From: JAVJUV01 sp047314965
GTDB taxonomy: Bacteria; Pseudomonadota; Alphaproteobacteria; Rhodobacterales; Rhodobacteraceae
Assembly: GCF_047314965.1 (NCBI RefSeq)
Contig: NZ_JBLBVK010000047.1
Span: 62,001 to 126,000, forward strand
Direction: 5' to 3'
Length of the DNA stretch: 64,000 nt
Each line of letters begins with the position of its first letter. Position 1 is the stretch's first letter. The notes below the pieces were generated by a model that saw nothing but the letters and a program-made list of their open reading frames with translations, had not been told where the DNA came from and did no database searches. This document shows, piece after piece, positions 18,066 through 26,194 of this stretch. The translations under genes and the position numbers were made by a program.

Positions 18066-18526
18066 TCCGATGTGTTGCAACGCTTTGCGCATGCGCTGCG
18101 TACGCGTTGCCTGCGCTTGCGGAATGTGATGCCGGACGTGTCGATCTGAAGGGCGACTGGGGCGCCGCGCGATTCTCCGTCGAGGTTGCCGACGATCCCC
18201 GTGAGCGGTCTCAGGGTCTCATGAATCGCGAAGTCATGCCGCGCAGCGCCGGAATGCTGTTCGTCTACGAACGGCCGCAGCGCGCGGTGTTCTGGATGAA
18301 GAACACGCTGATCCCGCTCGACATGATCTTCATGGACTCCGCGGGAACCGTGACACGCATACACGAGAACGCCATACCGCTGGACCTGACAGGAATCGAT
18401 GGCGGAGAAAACGTTCAGTTCGTGCTCGAAATCAATGGCGGCCTGGCAGGGCGGTTGGGGATCGTCGAAGGAAGTGTATTGCGCCATCCGGCGATCGGGC
18501 CGGATGCCGCCTGGCCCTGCGACTGA
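18062..18526 (+). CDS. DUF192 family secreted protein
   Basis: 154 residues. The predicted start is TTG at 18062, overlapping the cold-shock gene's stop (TTGA). No ATG lies before the signal peptide. The N-terminus (RCVATLCACAAYALPALAE) is a signal sequence. The body has the DUF192 core: RSQGLMNREVMP, GMLFVYERPQRAVFWMKNTLIPLDMIF. Function is unknown, probably periplasmic. The coupling to a cold-shock protein gene suggests shared expression. Confidence 0.82.
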   Translation: MIRCVATLCACAAYALPALAECDAGRVDLKGDWGAARFSVEVADDPRERSQGLMNREVMPRSAGMLFVYERPQRAVFWMKNTLIPLDMIFMDSAGTVTRIHENAIPLDLTGIDGGENVQFVLEINGGLAGRLGIVEGSVLRHPAIGPDAAWPCD

Positions 18527-18610
18527 CGCGGAACGCCGCAAAAAGATTCTCGTCTTTGTGGTCAAAGGAATTTGCGTCCCGGCGAAAATCCGATTAACAG
18601 CGCAGAGAGT

Positions 18611-18687
18611 CGGGGCGTGGCGCAGTCTGGTAGCGCACCTGTTTTGGGTACAGGGGGTCGTGAGTTCGAATCTCGCCGCCCCGACCA
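18611..18687 (+). tRNA. tRNA-Pro (anticodon TGG)
   Basis: 77 nt. The 7-bp acceptor stem is CGGGGCG/CGCCCCG and the discriminator is A. CCA is encoded at 18685-18687. The anticodon arm CCTGT-TTTGGGT-ACAGG presents TGG, and the T-arm carries GAGTTCGAATCTC. The cloverleaf is regular. Confidence 0.96.
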
Positions 18688-19264
18688 CCACCACAACAAC
18701 TACATCTAGTGTGCTCTCTTCGGGGAAAGCCGCTAGCTGTGGTATATGTGTTGCCTGAATTTGTGGCACGCGCGCATTTCTCCGGGTGGACGCTAATTTC
18801 AGGAATGATCGGAAAAAGGACCGCTTTCGCGACGGGTGTGTTCATGTCGGGTGTCGGTATCTTCTTCTAACCTACCAACCCGAAAAGGGTTTTTGCGATG
18901 ATGACGTCTGGGGCATCCGGCACCGTTTCGGAGACGTAAATCCCACGAAGAATCGGACCGCTCAAGCGAGGGTCGGGGTCAACTCAAAAAAGTGACGATT
19001 TTGTGAAAAAGGTCGTTGACGAGTCGCTCCGGTTTGCAGCAGTTTGTGTGAGCCGGTCGGGAGGCCACAAGATGTAGTGGTTCCGGCAGGGGACAGATGA
19101 TCACCGAATTCTCGCCCTCGTTCGAGGGCCGAGGTGCCGCCGCGAAACTCGTTTCCGGCGAAGTGGTTATTATTGTCCCAAGCCATCCGACCGGCGCGAC
19201 CAGGCAATGGCATCGCACTCAGAGGCGAGCCGAATACAAGACCGGATGCGGGGCACGGAAAAAC
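18688..19264 (+). promoter_or_regulatory. long nrdJ upstream region with structured leader
   Basis: 577 bp between the tRNA and nrdJ. Just after the tRNA lies a 16-bp NrdR-box-like sequence. Closer to the gene are two strong hairpins. 19053-19085 stacks GCC/GGC, GGA/TCC and CCAC/GTGG around an eight-base loop. 19114-19129 is GCCCTCG-TT-CGAGGGC. The nrdJ frame is open from 19097 but shows no family similarity before 19265, so I read this as untranslated leader. A predicted cis-regulatory RNA upstream of nrdJ genes has been reported as far as I recall. I cannot test whether this is it. Confidence 0.45.
18697..18712. promoter_or_regulatory. NrdR-box-like site
   Basis: CAACTACATCTAGTGT matches 12 of 16 positions of the general NrdR consensus ACACWATATATWGTGT, which I quote from memory. 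NrdR represses ribonucleotide reductase genes and normally binds a pair of boxes. A weaker, gapped match (GTATATGTGTTG, 18742-18753) lies about 40 bp downstream. It is far (about 550 bp) from the nrdJ start, which weakens the call unless the transcript starts near here. Confidence 0.35.
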
Positions 19265-22200
19265 ATGAAGATCGAACGTTCGTTCACCAAAGCAGGTAAA
19301 GACGCGTACGCGGAGCTGGAATTCACCACGACATCGTCGGAGATCCGGAATCCCGATGGTACGGTCGTGTTCAAGCTCGATGATGTCGAGATTCCGGCGG
19401 GCTGGAGCCAGGTGGCTTCGGATGTCATCGCTCAGAAATATTTCCGCAAGGCTGGCGTTCCTGCACGTCTGAAGAAACTGCGTGAAAAAGGCGTTCCCGA
19501 GTTCCTGTGGCGTTCCGTGCCCGACGACAAGGCCCTGGCCGAACTGCCTGAAGACGAGCGCTTCATCGGCGAGACATCGGCCCGTCAGGTGTTCGATCGT
19601 CTGGCCGGAGCTTGGGCCTACTGGGGCTGGAAGGGCGGCTACTTCACCAAGGAGTCGGACGCGCGCGCCTATTTCGACGAGATGCGCTACATGCTGGCCA
19701 CCCAGCGCGCGGCGCCGAACAGCCCGCAGTGGTTCAACACGGGTCTTCACTGGGCCTACGGCATCGATGGCCCCAGCCAGGGCCATTACTATGTGGACTT
19801 CAAGACCGGCCAGCTGACCAAGTCGGATTCGGCCTACGAGCATCCGCAACCGCATGCGTGCTTCATCCAGTCCTGCGCCGACGACCTCGTGAACGAAGGC
19901 GGCATCATGGACCTCTGGGTCCGGGAAGCGCGGCTCTTCAAGTACGGCTCGGGCACGGGCACAAACTTCAGCCACCTGCGCGGCGAGGGCGAGAAACTCT
20001 CGGGCGGCGGCAAATCGTCGGGCCTGATGGGCTTCCTCAAGATCGGTGACCGCGCAGCGGGCGCGATCAAGTCGGGCGGCACCACGCGCCGCGCGGCCAA
20101 GATGGTGATCGTCGATGCCGACCACCCGGATATTGAGGATTTCATCAACTGGAAGGTCATCGAAGAGCAGAAGGTGGCCTCGATCGTCGCCGGCTCCAAG
20201 ATGCACGAGCGCGAACTGAACGGTATCTTCGCCGCGATCCGCGACTTCGACGGCTCGGAAGAGGGCGCTTACGACCCGGCAGCGAATGACAGCCTGAAGG
20301 CTGCGATCAAGTCGGCCAAGAAATCGGCGATTCCCGAGACCTACATCAAGCGAGTCCTCGACTATGCGCGTCAGGGCTACACCTCGATCGAATTCCCGAC
20401 CTACAACACCGATTGGGACAGCGAAGCCTACTCGTCCGTCTCGGGCCAGAACTCGAACAACTCGATCCGAGTGACCGACGCCTTCCTGCAGGCGGTCCGT
20501 GACGATGCCGACTGGGAACTCTTGCGCCGCAAGGACGGCAAGGTGTCGAAGACGATCAAGGCCCGCGATCTCTGGGAACAGGTCGGCCACGCCGCCTGGG
20601 CCTGCGCCGATCCCGGCATCCAGTACCACGACACCGTCAACGCCTGGCACACCTGCCCTGAAGACGGCCCGATCCGCGGCTCGAATCCGTGCTCGGAATA
20701 CATGTTCCTGGACGACACGGCCTGTAACCTGGCGTCGATGAACCTGCTGACCTTCTACAAGGACGGCGAGTTCCAGGCTGACGACTACATGCATGCCACG
20801 CGTCTCTGGACGCTGACGCTGGAAATCTCGGTGACCATGGCGCAGTTCCCGTCGAAGGAAATCGCGCAGCTCAGCTACGACTTCCGCACGCTGGGTCTCG
20901 GCTACGCCAATATCGGCGGCCTTCTGATGAACATGGGCCTTGGTTACGACAGCGACGAGGGCCGGGCTCTGGCCGGCGCGCTGACCGCGATCATGACCGG
21001 CGTGGCTTATGCGACCTCGGCCGAGATCGCGGGCGAGCTGGGCGCGTTCCCGGGCTACGAGCGCAACGCCCAGCACATGCTGCGCGTCATCCGCAACCAC
21101 CGCCGCGCGGCCTATGGCGAGACGGATGGGTACGAGGCGATGAACGTGAACCCGGTGGCGCTTGACCGCGCCAACTGCCCGGACCAGCGTTTGGTGCAAC
21201 TGGCCGCCGAAGCCTGGGACGAGGCGCTCAGCCTTGGCGAGAAGAACGGCTACCGCAACGCGCAGGCCACCGTGATCGCGCCGACCGGCACGATCGGCCT
21301 CGTCATGGACTGCGACACCACCGGCATCGAGCCCGACTTCGCGCTGGTCAAGTTCAAGAAGCTCGCCGGCGGCGGGTACTTCAAGATCATCAACCGCTCG
21401 GTTCCCGGTGCGCTCGAGACGCTTGGCTATTCCTCGTCGCAGATCGAGGAGATCGTCTCCTATGCCGTCGGTCATGGCACCATCGGCAACGCGCCTGGGA
21501 TCAACCACACCTCGCTGATCGGCCACGGCTTCGGCCCGAAGGAGATCGACAAGATCGAGGCGGCGCTGCCTTCGGCCTTCGACATCCGCTTTGTCTTCAA
21601 CCAGTGGACGCTGGGCGAGGAGTTCTGCACCAAGACGCTGGGCATCCCGGCCGAAAAGTTGAACGACCCTTCCTTCGACCTGCTGCGTCACCTCGGCTAC
21701 AGCCGCAAGGACATCGAAGCCGCTAATGATCACGTCTGCGGAACGATGACGCTGGAAGGGGCGCCGCACCTCAGCGAAGACCACTACCATGTCTTCGACT
21801 GCGCCAACCCCTGCGGCAAGAAGGGCAAGCGGTTCCTCTCGGTCAACAGCCACATCACCATGATGGCCGCCGCTCAGTCCTTCATCTCGGGTGCGATCTC
21901 GAAGACGATCAACATGCCGAACAATGCGACCATCGAAGACTGCAAATCGGCCTACGAGTTGTCCTGGAGCCTCGGCATCAAGGCGAACGCCCTCTACCGT
22001 GACGGCTCCAAGCTGTCGCAGCCGCTGGCCGCCGCGCTGGTGGAAGACGACGAGGAGGCCGAGGAAATCCTCGCCACGGGCTCTCCGCAAGAGAAAGCGG
22101 CAGTGCTGGCCGAGAAGATCGTCGAGAAGGTGATCGTCAAGGAAATCGTCAAGAGCCACCGCGAGAAGATGCCGGAACGCCGCCGGGGCTATACCCAGAA

Positions 22201-22951
22201 GGCGATCGTGGGCGGGCACAAGGTGTACCTGCGCACCGGCGAATACCAGGACGGTTCGCTGGGCGAGATCTTCATCGACATGCACAAGGAAGGCGCTGGC
22301 TTCCGGGCGATGATGAACAACTTCGCTATAGCGGTCTCGGTCGGCCTTCAGTACGGCGTGCCGCTGGAGGAGTTCGTCGACGCCTTCACCTTCACCCGGT
22401 TCGAACCGGCGGGCATGGTACAGGGCAACGACTCGATCAAGAACGCGACGTCGATCCTCGACTACATCTTCCGCGAACTGGCCGTGTCCTACCTCGACCG
22501 GACCGATCTCGCCCATGTCAAGCCGGACGGCATGACCTTCGACGAGATGGGCCGTGGCGAGGACGAGGGCAAGCGCAACTTCAAGGAAGTGCCCGAAAGC
22601 ACCGGCACCTCGGCCTTCGAGGTGATCAAGAAGGTCGCCTCGGCGGGCTACACCCGTGGCCGCGTGCCTCAGGACCTCTTCGTGGTCCAGGGCGGAGCAG
22701 GGGCCACGGCGCTTTCCACGGCTGGCGATCCCTCTGCCGCGCTTCAGACGCTCGTGCCCGAGATCGGCGCGGCGGTGATGACCGAGACGACCGCGATCGC
22801 CACCGGCACGATCCAGATGGACGCGCGCCAGAAGGCCAAGATGCAGGGCTACGAAGGCGATCCTTGCGGCGACTGCGGCAACTACACGCTGGTGCGCAAC
22901 GGCACCTGCATGAAGTGCAACACCTGCGGCGCGACAAGCGGGTGTAGCTGA
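19265..22951 (+). CDS. nrdJ: vitamin B12-dependent ribonucleoside-diphosphate reductase
   Basis: 1228 residues, class II reductase that makes deoxyribonucleotides using adenosylcobalamin, independent of oxygen. Landmarks are WGWKGGYFTKESDARAYFDEM, the substrate-site NSPQWFNTGLHW, YGSGTGTNFSHLRG, NPCSEYMFLDDTACNLASMNL and the C-terminal redox tail CGDCGNYTLVRNGTCMKCNTCG. The start is the ATG of MKIERSFTKAG. Codon use is strongly biased, as expected for a highly expressed gene. It has a long structured leader and a hairpin-rich downstream region. Confidence 0.96.
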   Translation: MKIERSFTKAGKDAYAELEFTTTSSEIRNPDGTVVFKLDDVEIPAGWSQVASDVIAQKYFRKAGVPARLKKLREKGVPEFLWRSVPDDKALAELPEDERFIGETSARQVFDRLAGAWAYWGWKGGYFTKESDARAYFDEMRYMLATQRAAPNSPQWFNTGLHWAYGIDGPSQGHYYVDFKTGQLTKSDSAYEHPQPHACFIQSCADDLVNEGGIMDLWVREARLFKYGSGTGTNFSHLRGEGEKLSGGGKSSGLMGFLKIGDRAAGAIKSGGTTRRAAKMVIVDADHPDIEDFINWKVIEEQKVASIVAGSKMHERELNGIFAAIRDFDGSEEGAYDPAANDSLKAAIKSAKKSAIPETYIKRVLDYARQGYTSIEFPTYNTDWDSEAYSSVSGQNSNNSIRVTDAFLQAVRDDADWELLRRKDGKVSKTIKARDLWEQVGHAAWACADPGIQYHDTVNAWHTCPEDGPIRGSNPCSEYMFLDDTACNLASMNLLTFYKDGEFQADDYMHATRLWTLTLEISVTMAQFPSKEIAQLSYDFRTLGLGYANIGGLLMNMGLGYDSDEGRALAGALTAIMTGVAYATSAEIAGELGAFPGYERNAQHMLRVIRNHRRAAYGETDGYEAMNVNPVALDRANCPDQRLVQLAAEAWDEALSLGEKNGYRNAQATVIAPTGTIGLVMDCDTTGIEPDFALVKFKKLAGGGYFKIINRSVPGALETLGYSSSQIEEIVSYAVGHGTIGNAPGINHTSLIGHGFGPKEIDKIEAALPSAFDIRFVFNQWTLGEEFCTKTLGIPAEKLNDPSFDLLRHLGYSRKDIEAANDHVCGTMTLEGAPHLSEDHYHVFDCANPCGKKGKRFLSVNSHITMMAAAQSFISGAISKTINMPNNATIEDCKSAYELSWSLGIKANALYRDGSKLSQPLAAALVEDDEEAEEILATGSPQEKAAVLAEKIVEKVIVKEIVKSHREKMPERRRGYTQKAIVGGHKVYLRTGEYQDGSLGEIFIDMHKEGAGFRAMMNNFAIAVSVGLQYGVPLEEFVDAFTFTRFEPAGMVQGNDSIKNATSILDYIFRELAVSYLDRTDLAHVKPDGMTFDEMGRGEDEGKRNFKEVPESTGTSAFEVIKKVASAGYTRGRVPQDLFVVQGGAGATALSTAGDPSAALQTLVPEIGAAVMTETTAIATGTIQMDARQKAKMQGYEGDPCGDCGNYTLVRNGTCMKCNTCGATSGCS

Positions 22952-23178
22952 CGAGATTTGCCGGGGTTGACTTCAGCTCCGGCAAGGAACCGGGTGGGGC
23001 GGCAACGCCTCCCCACTCAAACTGGGCCGGAGGCCCGGGGTTTTACAGGAACCCCTTACCTCTGGCCTGTTGGAAGGCGCTGCCTTTCGACGTGGGGCGG
23101 GTGCGCTCGCCCTGAACGCGGATCAGGCCGCAGGCAGAAACCGGGCGGTACAACAGAGTGAGCCTGATCAGCGAAACT

Positions 23179-23206
23179 GGGCCCCTTCGGGGGCCCATTT
23201 TCTTTT
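23179..23206 (+). terminator. rho-independent terminator
   Basis: GGGCCCC-TTCG-GGGGCCC stem-loop followed by ATTTTCTTTT. It is about 230 bp after the nrdJ stop, so it ends either a long nrdJ 3' UTR or a separate small RNA. Confidence 0.85.
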
Positions 23207-23282
23207 GTCCGCACGGTTACACGCCCTCTCTCTTCCTACACAAATCCGTGAACTCACTGAAAATTATGGAGAAAATGCAAAA

Positions 23283-23302
23283 CTGCACAATTCGATGTGC
23301 GG
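23283..23302. promoter_or_regulatory. shared inverted repeat, copy 1 (EF-hand operator candidate)
   Basis: CTGCACA-ATTCGA-TGTGCGG, preceded by CGTGAAC and an A-rich stretch ending AAAA. The same arms, spacer length and upstream CGTGAAC...TGAAA context recur at 24700-24719. The right arm ends 82 bp before the ATG of the EF-hand gene at 23385. Confidence 0.6.
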
Positions 23303-23384
23303 TTTCTGACGTTTTGCTCCCGACACCGGGTCACCATCTGCTCTGCAAGAAACAACGTATCGCCATTTCGAACGAGCCAGGTCC

Positions 23385-23690
23385 ATGAAACGAGAAGCGC
23401 TTGCCCTTGTTGTTACCGTGCTTGCCACCCAGGCGGCTTCGGCTGGCGAGAATTTCAATGCATCGCCTTCTGGCGCGTCCGGTTCCTTGCTTGTCGCCAA
23501 TCCCGGAAATGCCGCCGTTGCTATGTCGGTATTTCGGAACGACGCTGGCAAGGACGGTCAAGGGCCGGGCATGCTGCATCTCCGGAAACTCGGATTTTCC
23601 GAGATCGATACCGATGGCGACGGGCGGATCAGTTTCGAAGAGCTCTATCGCGCCGACGGCCCGTCTTTGACATTACTTCGCGGCAACTAG
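23385..23690 (+). CDS. small secreted EF-hand protein
   Basis: 101 residues. Signal peptide cleaved after ASA at about residue 20. One canonical calcium loop DTDGDGRISFEE (D75-E86) lies near the C-terminus. The stretch between is low-complexity (Gly/Ser/Asn). Presumably a periplasmic or extracellular calcium-binding protein. It is the first of three consecutive EF-hand genes, with its own terminator and an inverted repeat upstream that is shared with the third gene. Function is unknown. Confidence 0.8.
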   Translation: MKREALALVVTVLATQAASAGENFNASPSGASGSLLVANPGNAAVAMSVFRNDAGKDGQGPGMLHLRKLGFSEIDTDGDGRISFEELYRADGPSLTLLRGN

Positions 23691-23720
23691 TCCCCAATCC
23701 CCTCCCTGGCCGCGAATGAC

Positions 23721-23757
23721 ATGGCCGCTGCTTTCCCCGGCAGCGGCCATGATTTTT
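23721..23757 (+). terminator. terminator after the first EF-hand gene
   Basis: 10-bp perfect stem ATGGCCGCTG/CAGCGGCCAT with a 10-base loop, followed by GATTTTT, 30 bp after the stop codon. Confidence 0.85.
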
Positions 23758-23913
23758 GGGGTGCAGGATGATGCCCCGGAGGCCTGGCAAAAAGATTGAC
23801 CTAGGTCAGACGCATAAAACATTTGCTATTTGACATCCATCAACGCCGCCATCCCGAATGAGTCCTACAAAGGGGTTATAGCGTCATTTCAGGCGCAGTC
23901 ATGAAGGAGGAAG

Positions 23914-24549
23914 ATGACCGTGAAACGTATTATCCTTGGTACCACCGCCGCTTGTTTCGCTGCCACCGCCGGCTTTGCGGCCGTAACCATTCAGGACCTC
24001 GATGTTTCGGGCGACAGCTTCGCCACGTTCGAAGAAGTGAAGAACGCCATGCCGAAAATGGACATGGTCGACTTCAAGGCCATCGACGCGAACAGTGACA
24101 TGCGCCTCAGCGCCGAAGAGATCAACGATCCTGCCGCTCAGGCTCGCCTCGCAGAACACTCTATCCTGATGCACAAGGATCAGCCGATCCGCAACCTCGA
24201 TACCGATGGAGACGGCTTCATTGGCTGGAACGACATGGCCCGGGTCTATCCCACCATGACTCGGGTTACCTTCCAGGGAATCGACTCGAACGGCGACAAC
24301 CGCCTCAGCTATGCCGAGTATTTCTCGACGGATGCTCAGATCGCCATCGCCCAGTGCTCGGCTTCCAGTTTCCAGGATCTCGCCTCGCTGGATGCGAACG
24401 GCGACAACTTCCTGTCCATGGAAGAACTGAAGGGCGGATATCCGGGGGTCACGGCGTTCGACTTCCAGACCATCGACCTGAACCGCGACAACCGGATCAG
24501 TTCGGTCGAGTATCTGGCGCCGACGGCACAGTGCCTCGAAGGCAAGTAA
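23914..24549 (+). CDS. secreted protein with six EF-hand loops
   Basis: 211 residues after a very good ribosome site (AAGGAGGAAG). Signal peptide MTVKRIILGTTAACFAATAGFA. Six 12-residue calcium loops occur in three pairs: D30-E41, D58-E69, D96-D107 (ends in Asp rather than Glu), D124-E135, D160-E171 and D188-E199. The arrangement and length are the same as the next gene, so the two are paralogues. A cysteine pair (C148, C207) could form a disulfide. It lacks the CTGCACA inverted repeat that the other two genes carry. Role is unknown; calcium-dependent envelope or secreted function is inferred. Confidence 0.85.
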   Translation: MTVKRIILGTTAACFAATAGFAAVTIQDLDVSGDSFATFEEVKNAMPKMDMVDFKAIDANSDMRLSAEEINDPAAQARLAEHSILMHKDQPIRNLDTDGDGFIGWNDMARVYPTMTRVTFQGIDSNGDNRLSYAEYFSTDAQIAIAQCSASSFQDLASLDANGDNFLSMEELKGGYPGVTAFDFQTIDLNRDNRISSVEYLAPTAQCLEGK

Positions 24550-24579
24550 TCGCCGACAGTCATTGGTAACAAAGGGAGA

Positions 24580-24607
24580 GGGCCGCCGGGGAACCGGCGG
24601 CCCTTTT
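24580..24607 (+). terminator. terminator after the second EF-hand gene
   Basis: 10-bp perfect stem GGGCCGCCGG/CCGGCGGCCC with a GGAA loop, followed by TTTT. Confidence 0.9.
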
Positions 24608-24699
24608 CGCATTCTAGCGGCAACTTGCGGTGACGGCGTGTTCACGCGGCCTCTCGCATTCGTGAACATATTGAAATCAAACACTTAAAATTCACAAAA

Positions 24700-24719
24700 C
24701 TGCACAGGGCCCTGTGCGG
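24700..24719. promoter_or_regulatory. shared inverted repeat, copy 2 (EF-hand operator candidate)
   Basis: CTGCACA-GGGCCC-TGTGCGG. Here the spacer is itself palindromic, giving a 16-bp perfect palindrome GCACAGGGCCCTGTGC. The flanks CGTGAAC, TTGAAA and CAAAA repeat those of copy 1. The right arm ends 133 bp before the EF-hand gene at 24853. Confidence 0.6.
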
Positions 24720-24852
24720 AACGCCGGGTTTGAAGACCGGAAATCATCCCCAAATGCTCTGTCACGGACGGCGACAAACGCCGCCACTCCCTGAGACTGA
24801 ACTTTGAAAACAATCAGCCCGGAAGACCGGGTTCACCGAAAGGACACTGACC

Positions 24853-25488
24853 ATGAAAACCCTCGCGCTGGCCATCGCCACCACCGCTCTGACCGCAACC
24901 GTCGCTTCCGCCGCCGGCATCGGCGCCGTCGATCAGAACGGCGACCGCTTCGCCTCCAAGGCCGAGATCGCCGCCGTCTACACGACGCTGTCGGTCAATG
25001 ATTTCCGCGATCTGGACCAGAACCGCGACAACCGCATCAGCGCCGCCGAATTCACGGCGCCGGGGGCGGCGGCCATTCTGAACAAGCACGTGGCCGGCGT
25101 GCCGGTCCGTGACGTGACGGAGATCGACACGAACGGCGACGGCTTTGCATCGCCGGCAGAACTGGCCACGGCCTATCCCGGCTTCGGCGAGATCGACTTC
25201 GACGATATCGACGCCAACAACGACGGCCGGATCAGCGCGGTCGAGCTTTATGCCCCGGTCGCCCAGGACGTTGTCAGCCGTTACGAGACCGGGTCGTCCA
25301 TCCTCGTCTCTCTGAACGAGGTCGACACCGACGGATCGGGCTTCGCCTCGCTGAACGAACTGGTGGCGCAGTACCCGAACCTCTCGGCGGTGGATTTCCA
25401 GCGGCTGGATGCGAACGACGACAACCGGATTTCCTTCAGCGAACTCTATGACCTCGACGCCATAGAGGTGCTTGGCAAGAACCTCTGA
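24853..25488 (+). CDS. secreted protein with six EF-hand loops
   Basis: 211 residues. Signal peptide MKTLALAIATTALTATVASA. Six calcium loops in three pairs: D27-E38, D55-E66, D92-E103, D120-E131, D158-E169 and D186-E197. The pattern alternates loops of type DxNGDxFAS with loops of type DxNxDNRIS, so the protein is three repeats of about 65 residues. It matches the previous gene in length and order. It is monocistronic, with the shared inverted repeat upstream and a terminator downstream. Calcium binding is well supported; the physiological role is not. Confidence 0.87.
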   Translation: MKTLALAIATTALTATVASAAGIGAVDQNGDRFASKAEIAAVYTTLSVNDFRDLDQNRDNRISAAEFTAPGAAAILNKHVAGVPVRDVTEIDTNGDGFASPAELATAYPGFGEIDFDDIDANNDGRISAVELYAPVAQDVVSRYETGSSILVSLNEVDTDGSGFASLNELVAQYPNLSAVDFQRLDANDDNRISFSELYDLDAIEVLGKNL

Positions 25489-25511
25489 TCCCCGGCGGGA
25501 TCAAAAGAAAA

Positions 25512-25536
25512 GGCCGCCCGGACGGGCGGCCTTTTT
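25512..25536 (+). terminator. terminator after the third EF-hand gene
   Basis: GGCCGCCC-GGAC-GGGCGGCC stem-loop followed by TTTTT. The reverse strand also has an A-run-derived T tract (AAAAGAAAAG on plus), so it may serve the convergent ilvN transcript as well. Confidence 0.88.
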
Positions 25537-25560
25537 CGTTGTGCGGCGCGTGCCGTGGCG

Positions 25561-26127
25561 TCAGGCCATTTCCCCGCGCGAAAGCGCGGCAACGCCGGTG
25601 CGCGCCATTTCCCGCAGGCCCAGCGGCCGCATCAGATCGGCGAAGGCGTCGATCTTCTCGGGCGATCCGGTGATCTCGAAGATGAAGCTCCCCAAGGTGG
25701 AATCGACCACATTCGCACGGAAAATATCGGCCAGCCGCAGCGCCTCGACGCGCTTTTCGCCGGTGCCCACGACTTTGAACAGGCCCAGTTCGCGCTCGAC
25801 CGAGGCACCCTCGACCGTCAGGTCATGCACTTCGTGCACCGGAACGATCCGGCCAAGCTGCGCCTTGATCTGCTCGATCACACTGGGCGTGCCCGTGGTC
25901 ACGATGGTGATCCGGCTGACGTGACCGGTGTGATCGGTCTCGGCCACCGTCAGGCTCTCGATGTTGTAGCCGCGGCCCGAGAACAGCCCGATGACGCGCG
26001 CCAGAACACCGGCCTCGTTGTCGACAACCACGGCCAGCGTGTGACGTTCCACCGGTTCGGCATTCGGGTCGCGCAGGTCATAGGCCGAATGCTTCGAAGT
26101 GCCTTTTTTGATCTTGAGAGGGGACAT
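25561..26127 (-). CDS. ilvN: acetolactate synthase small (regulatory) subunit
   Basis: 188 residues from the ATG of MSPLKIKKGTSKHSAYDLRD. An upstream in-frame GTG/ATG extension covers only intergenic hairpins. The ACT domain opens with HTLAVVVDNEAGVLARVIGLFSGRGYNIESLTVAETDH, the valine-binding feedback domain of the IlvN/IlvH family, and the C-terminal domain has ADIFRANVVDSTLGSFIFEITG. It binds and activates the large subunit encoded just upstream. Confidence 0.94.
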   Translation of the reverse strand: MSPLKIKKGTSKHSAYDLRDPNAEPVERHTLAVVVDNEAGVLARVIGLFSGRGYNIESLTVAETDHTGHVSRITIVTTGTPSVIEQIKAQLGRIVPVHEVHDLTVEGASVERELGLFKVVGTGEKRVEALRLADIFRANVVDSTLGSFIFEITGSPEKIDAFADLMRPLGLREMARTGVAALSRGEMA

Positions 26128-26163
26128 GATCGCTTCTTCTTTTCCGAAATACTCTTGGGGTGA

Positions 26164-26194
26164 GCCGCCCTGGCGGCGAGGGGGCAAGGCCCCC

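Larger units (their letters stand above)
22952..23384 (+). other. hairpin-rich region after nrdJ, possible small RNA
   Basis: 433 bp with no supported reading frame but many perfect hairpins on the plus strand: TTGCCGG/CCGGCAA (22958-22985), GTGGGG/CCCCAC enclosing GGC/GCC (22994-23016), GGGCC/GGCCC then GGGGTTTT (23024-23044), GGGCG/CGCCC and CCTGA/TCAGG near 23095-23130. The set closes with a strong terminator at 23179-23206. This may be the structured 3' UTR of nrdJ or a small RNA with its own promoter. The promoter of the first EF-hand gene follows. Confidence 0.4.
24550..24852. other. intergenic region between EF-hand genes
   Basis: 303 bp. Contains the terminator of the preceding gene (24580-24607) and, after an AT-rich segment, the inverted repeat at 24700-24719. 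The remainder up to the AAAGGA ribosome site of the next gene shows nothing else. Confidence 0.6.

Noticed and set aside
18960..19264. Cobalamin riboswitch upstream of nrdJ
   Set aside because: I looked for the conserved B12 box and the GCCACTG core. The segment AGCCGGTCGGGAGGCC only superficially resembles the B12 box.
18962..22516. A long open frame of 1184 codons antisense to nrdJ
   Set aside because: It mirrors the codon bias of nrdJ in the opposite strand; no recognisable domain, and nrdJ is a certain gene.
23040..23170. 6S RNA or SRP RNA after nrdJ
   Set aside because: No match to the SRP domain IV loop (GTCCGGAAGGAAGCAGCC) and no central-bubble arrangement I could recognise.
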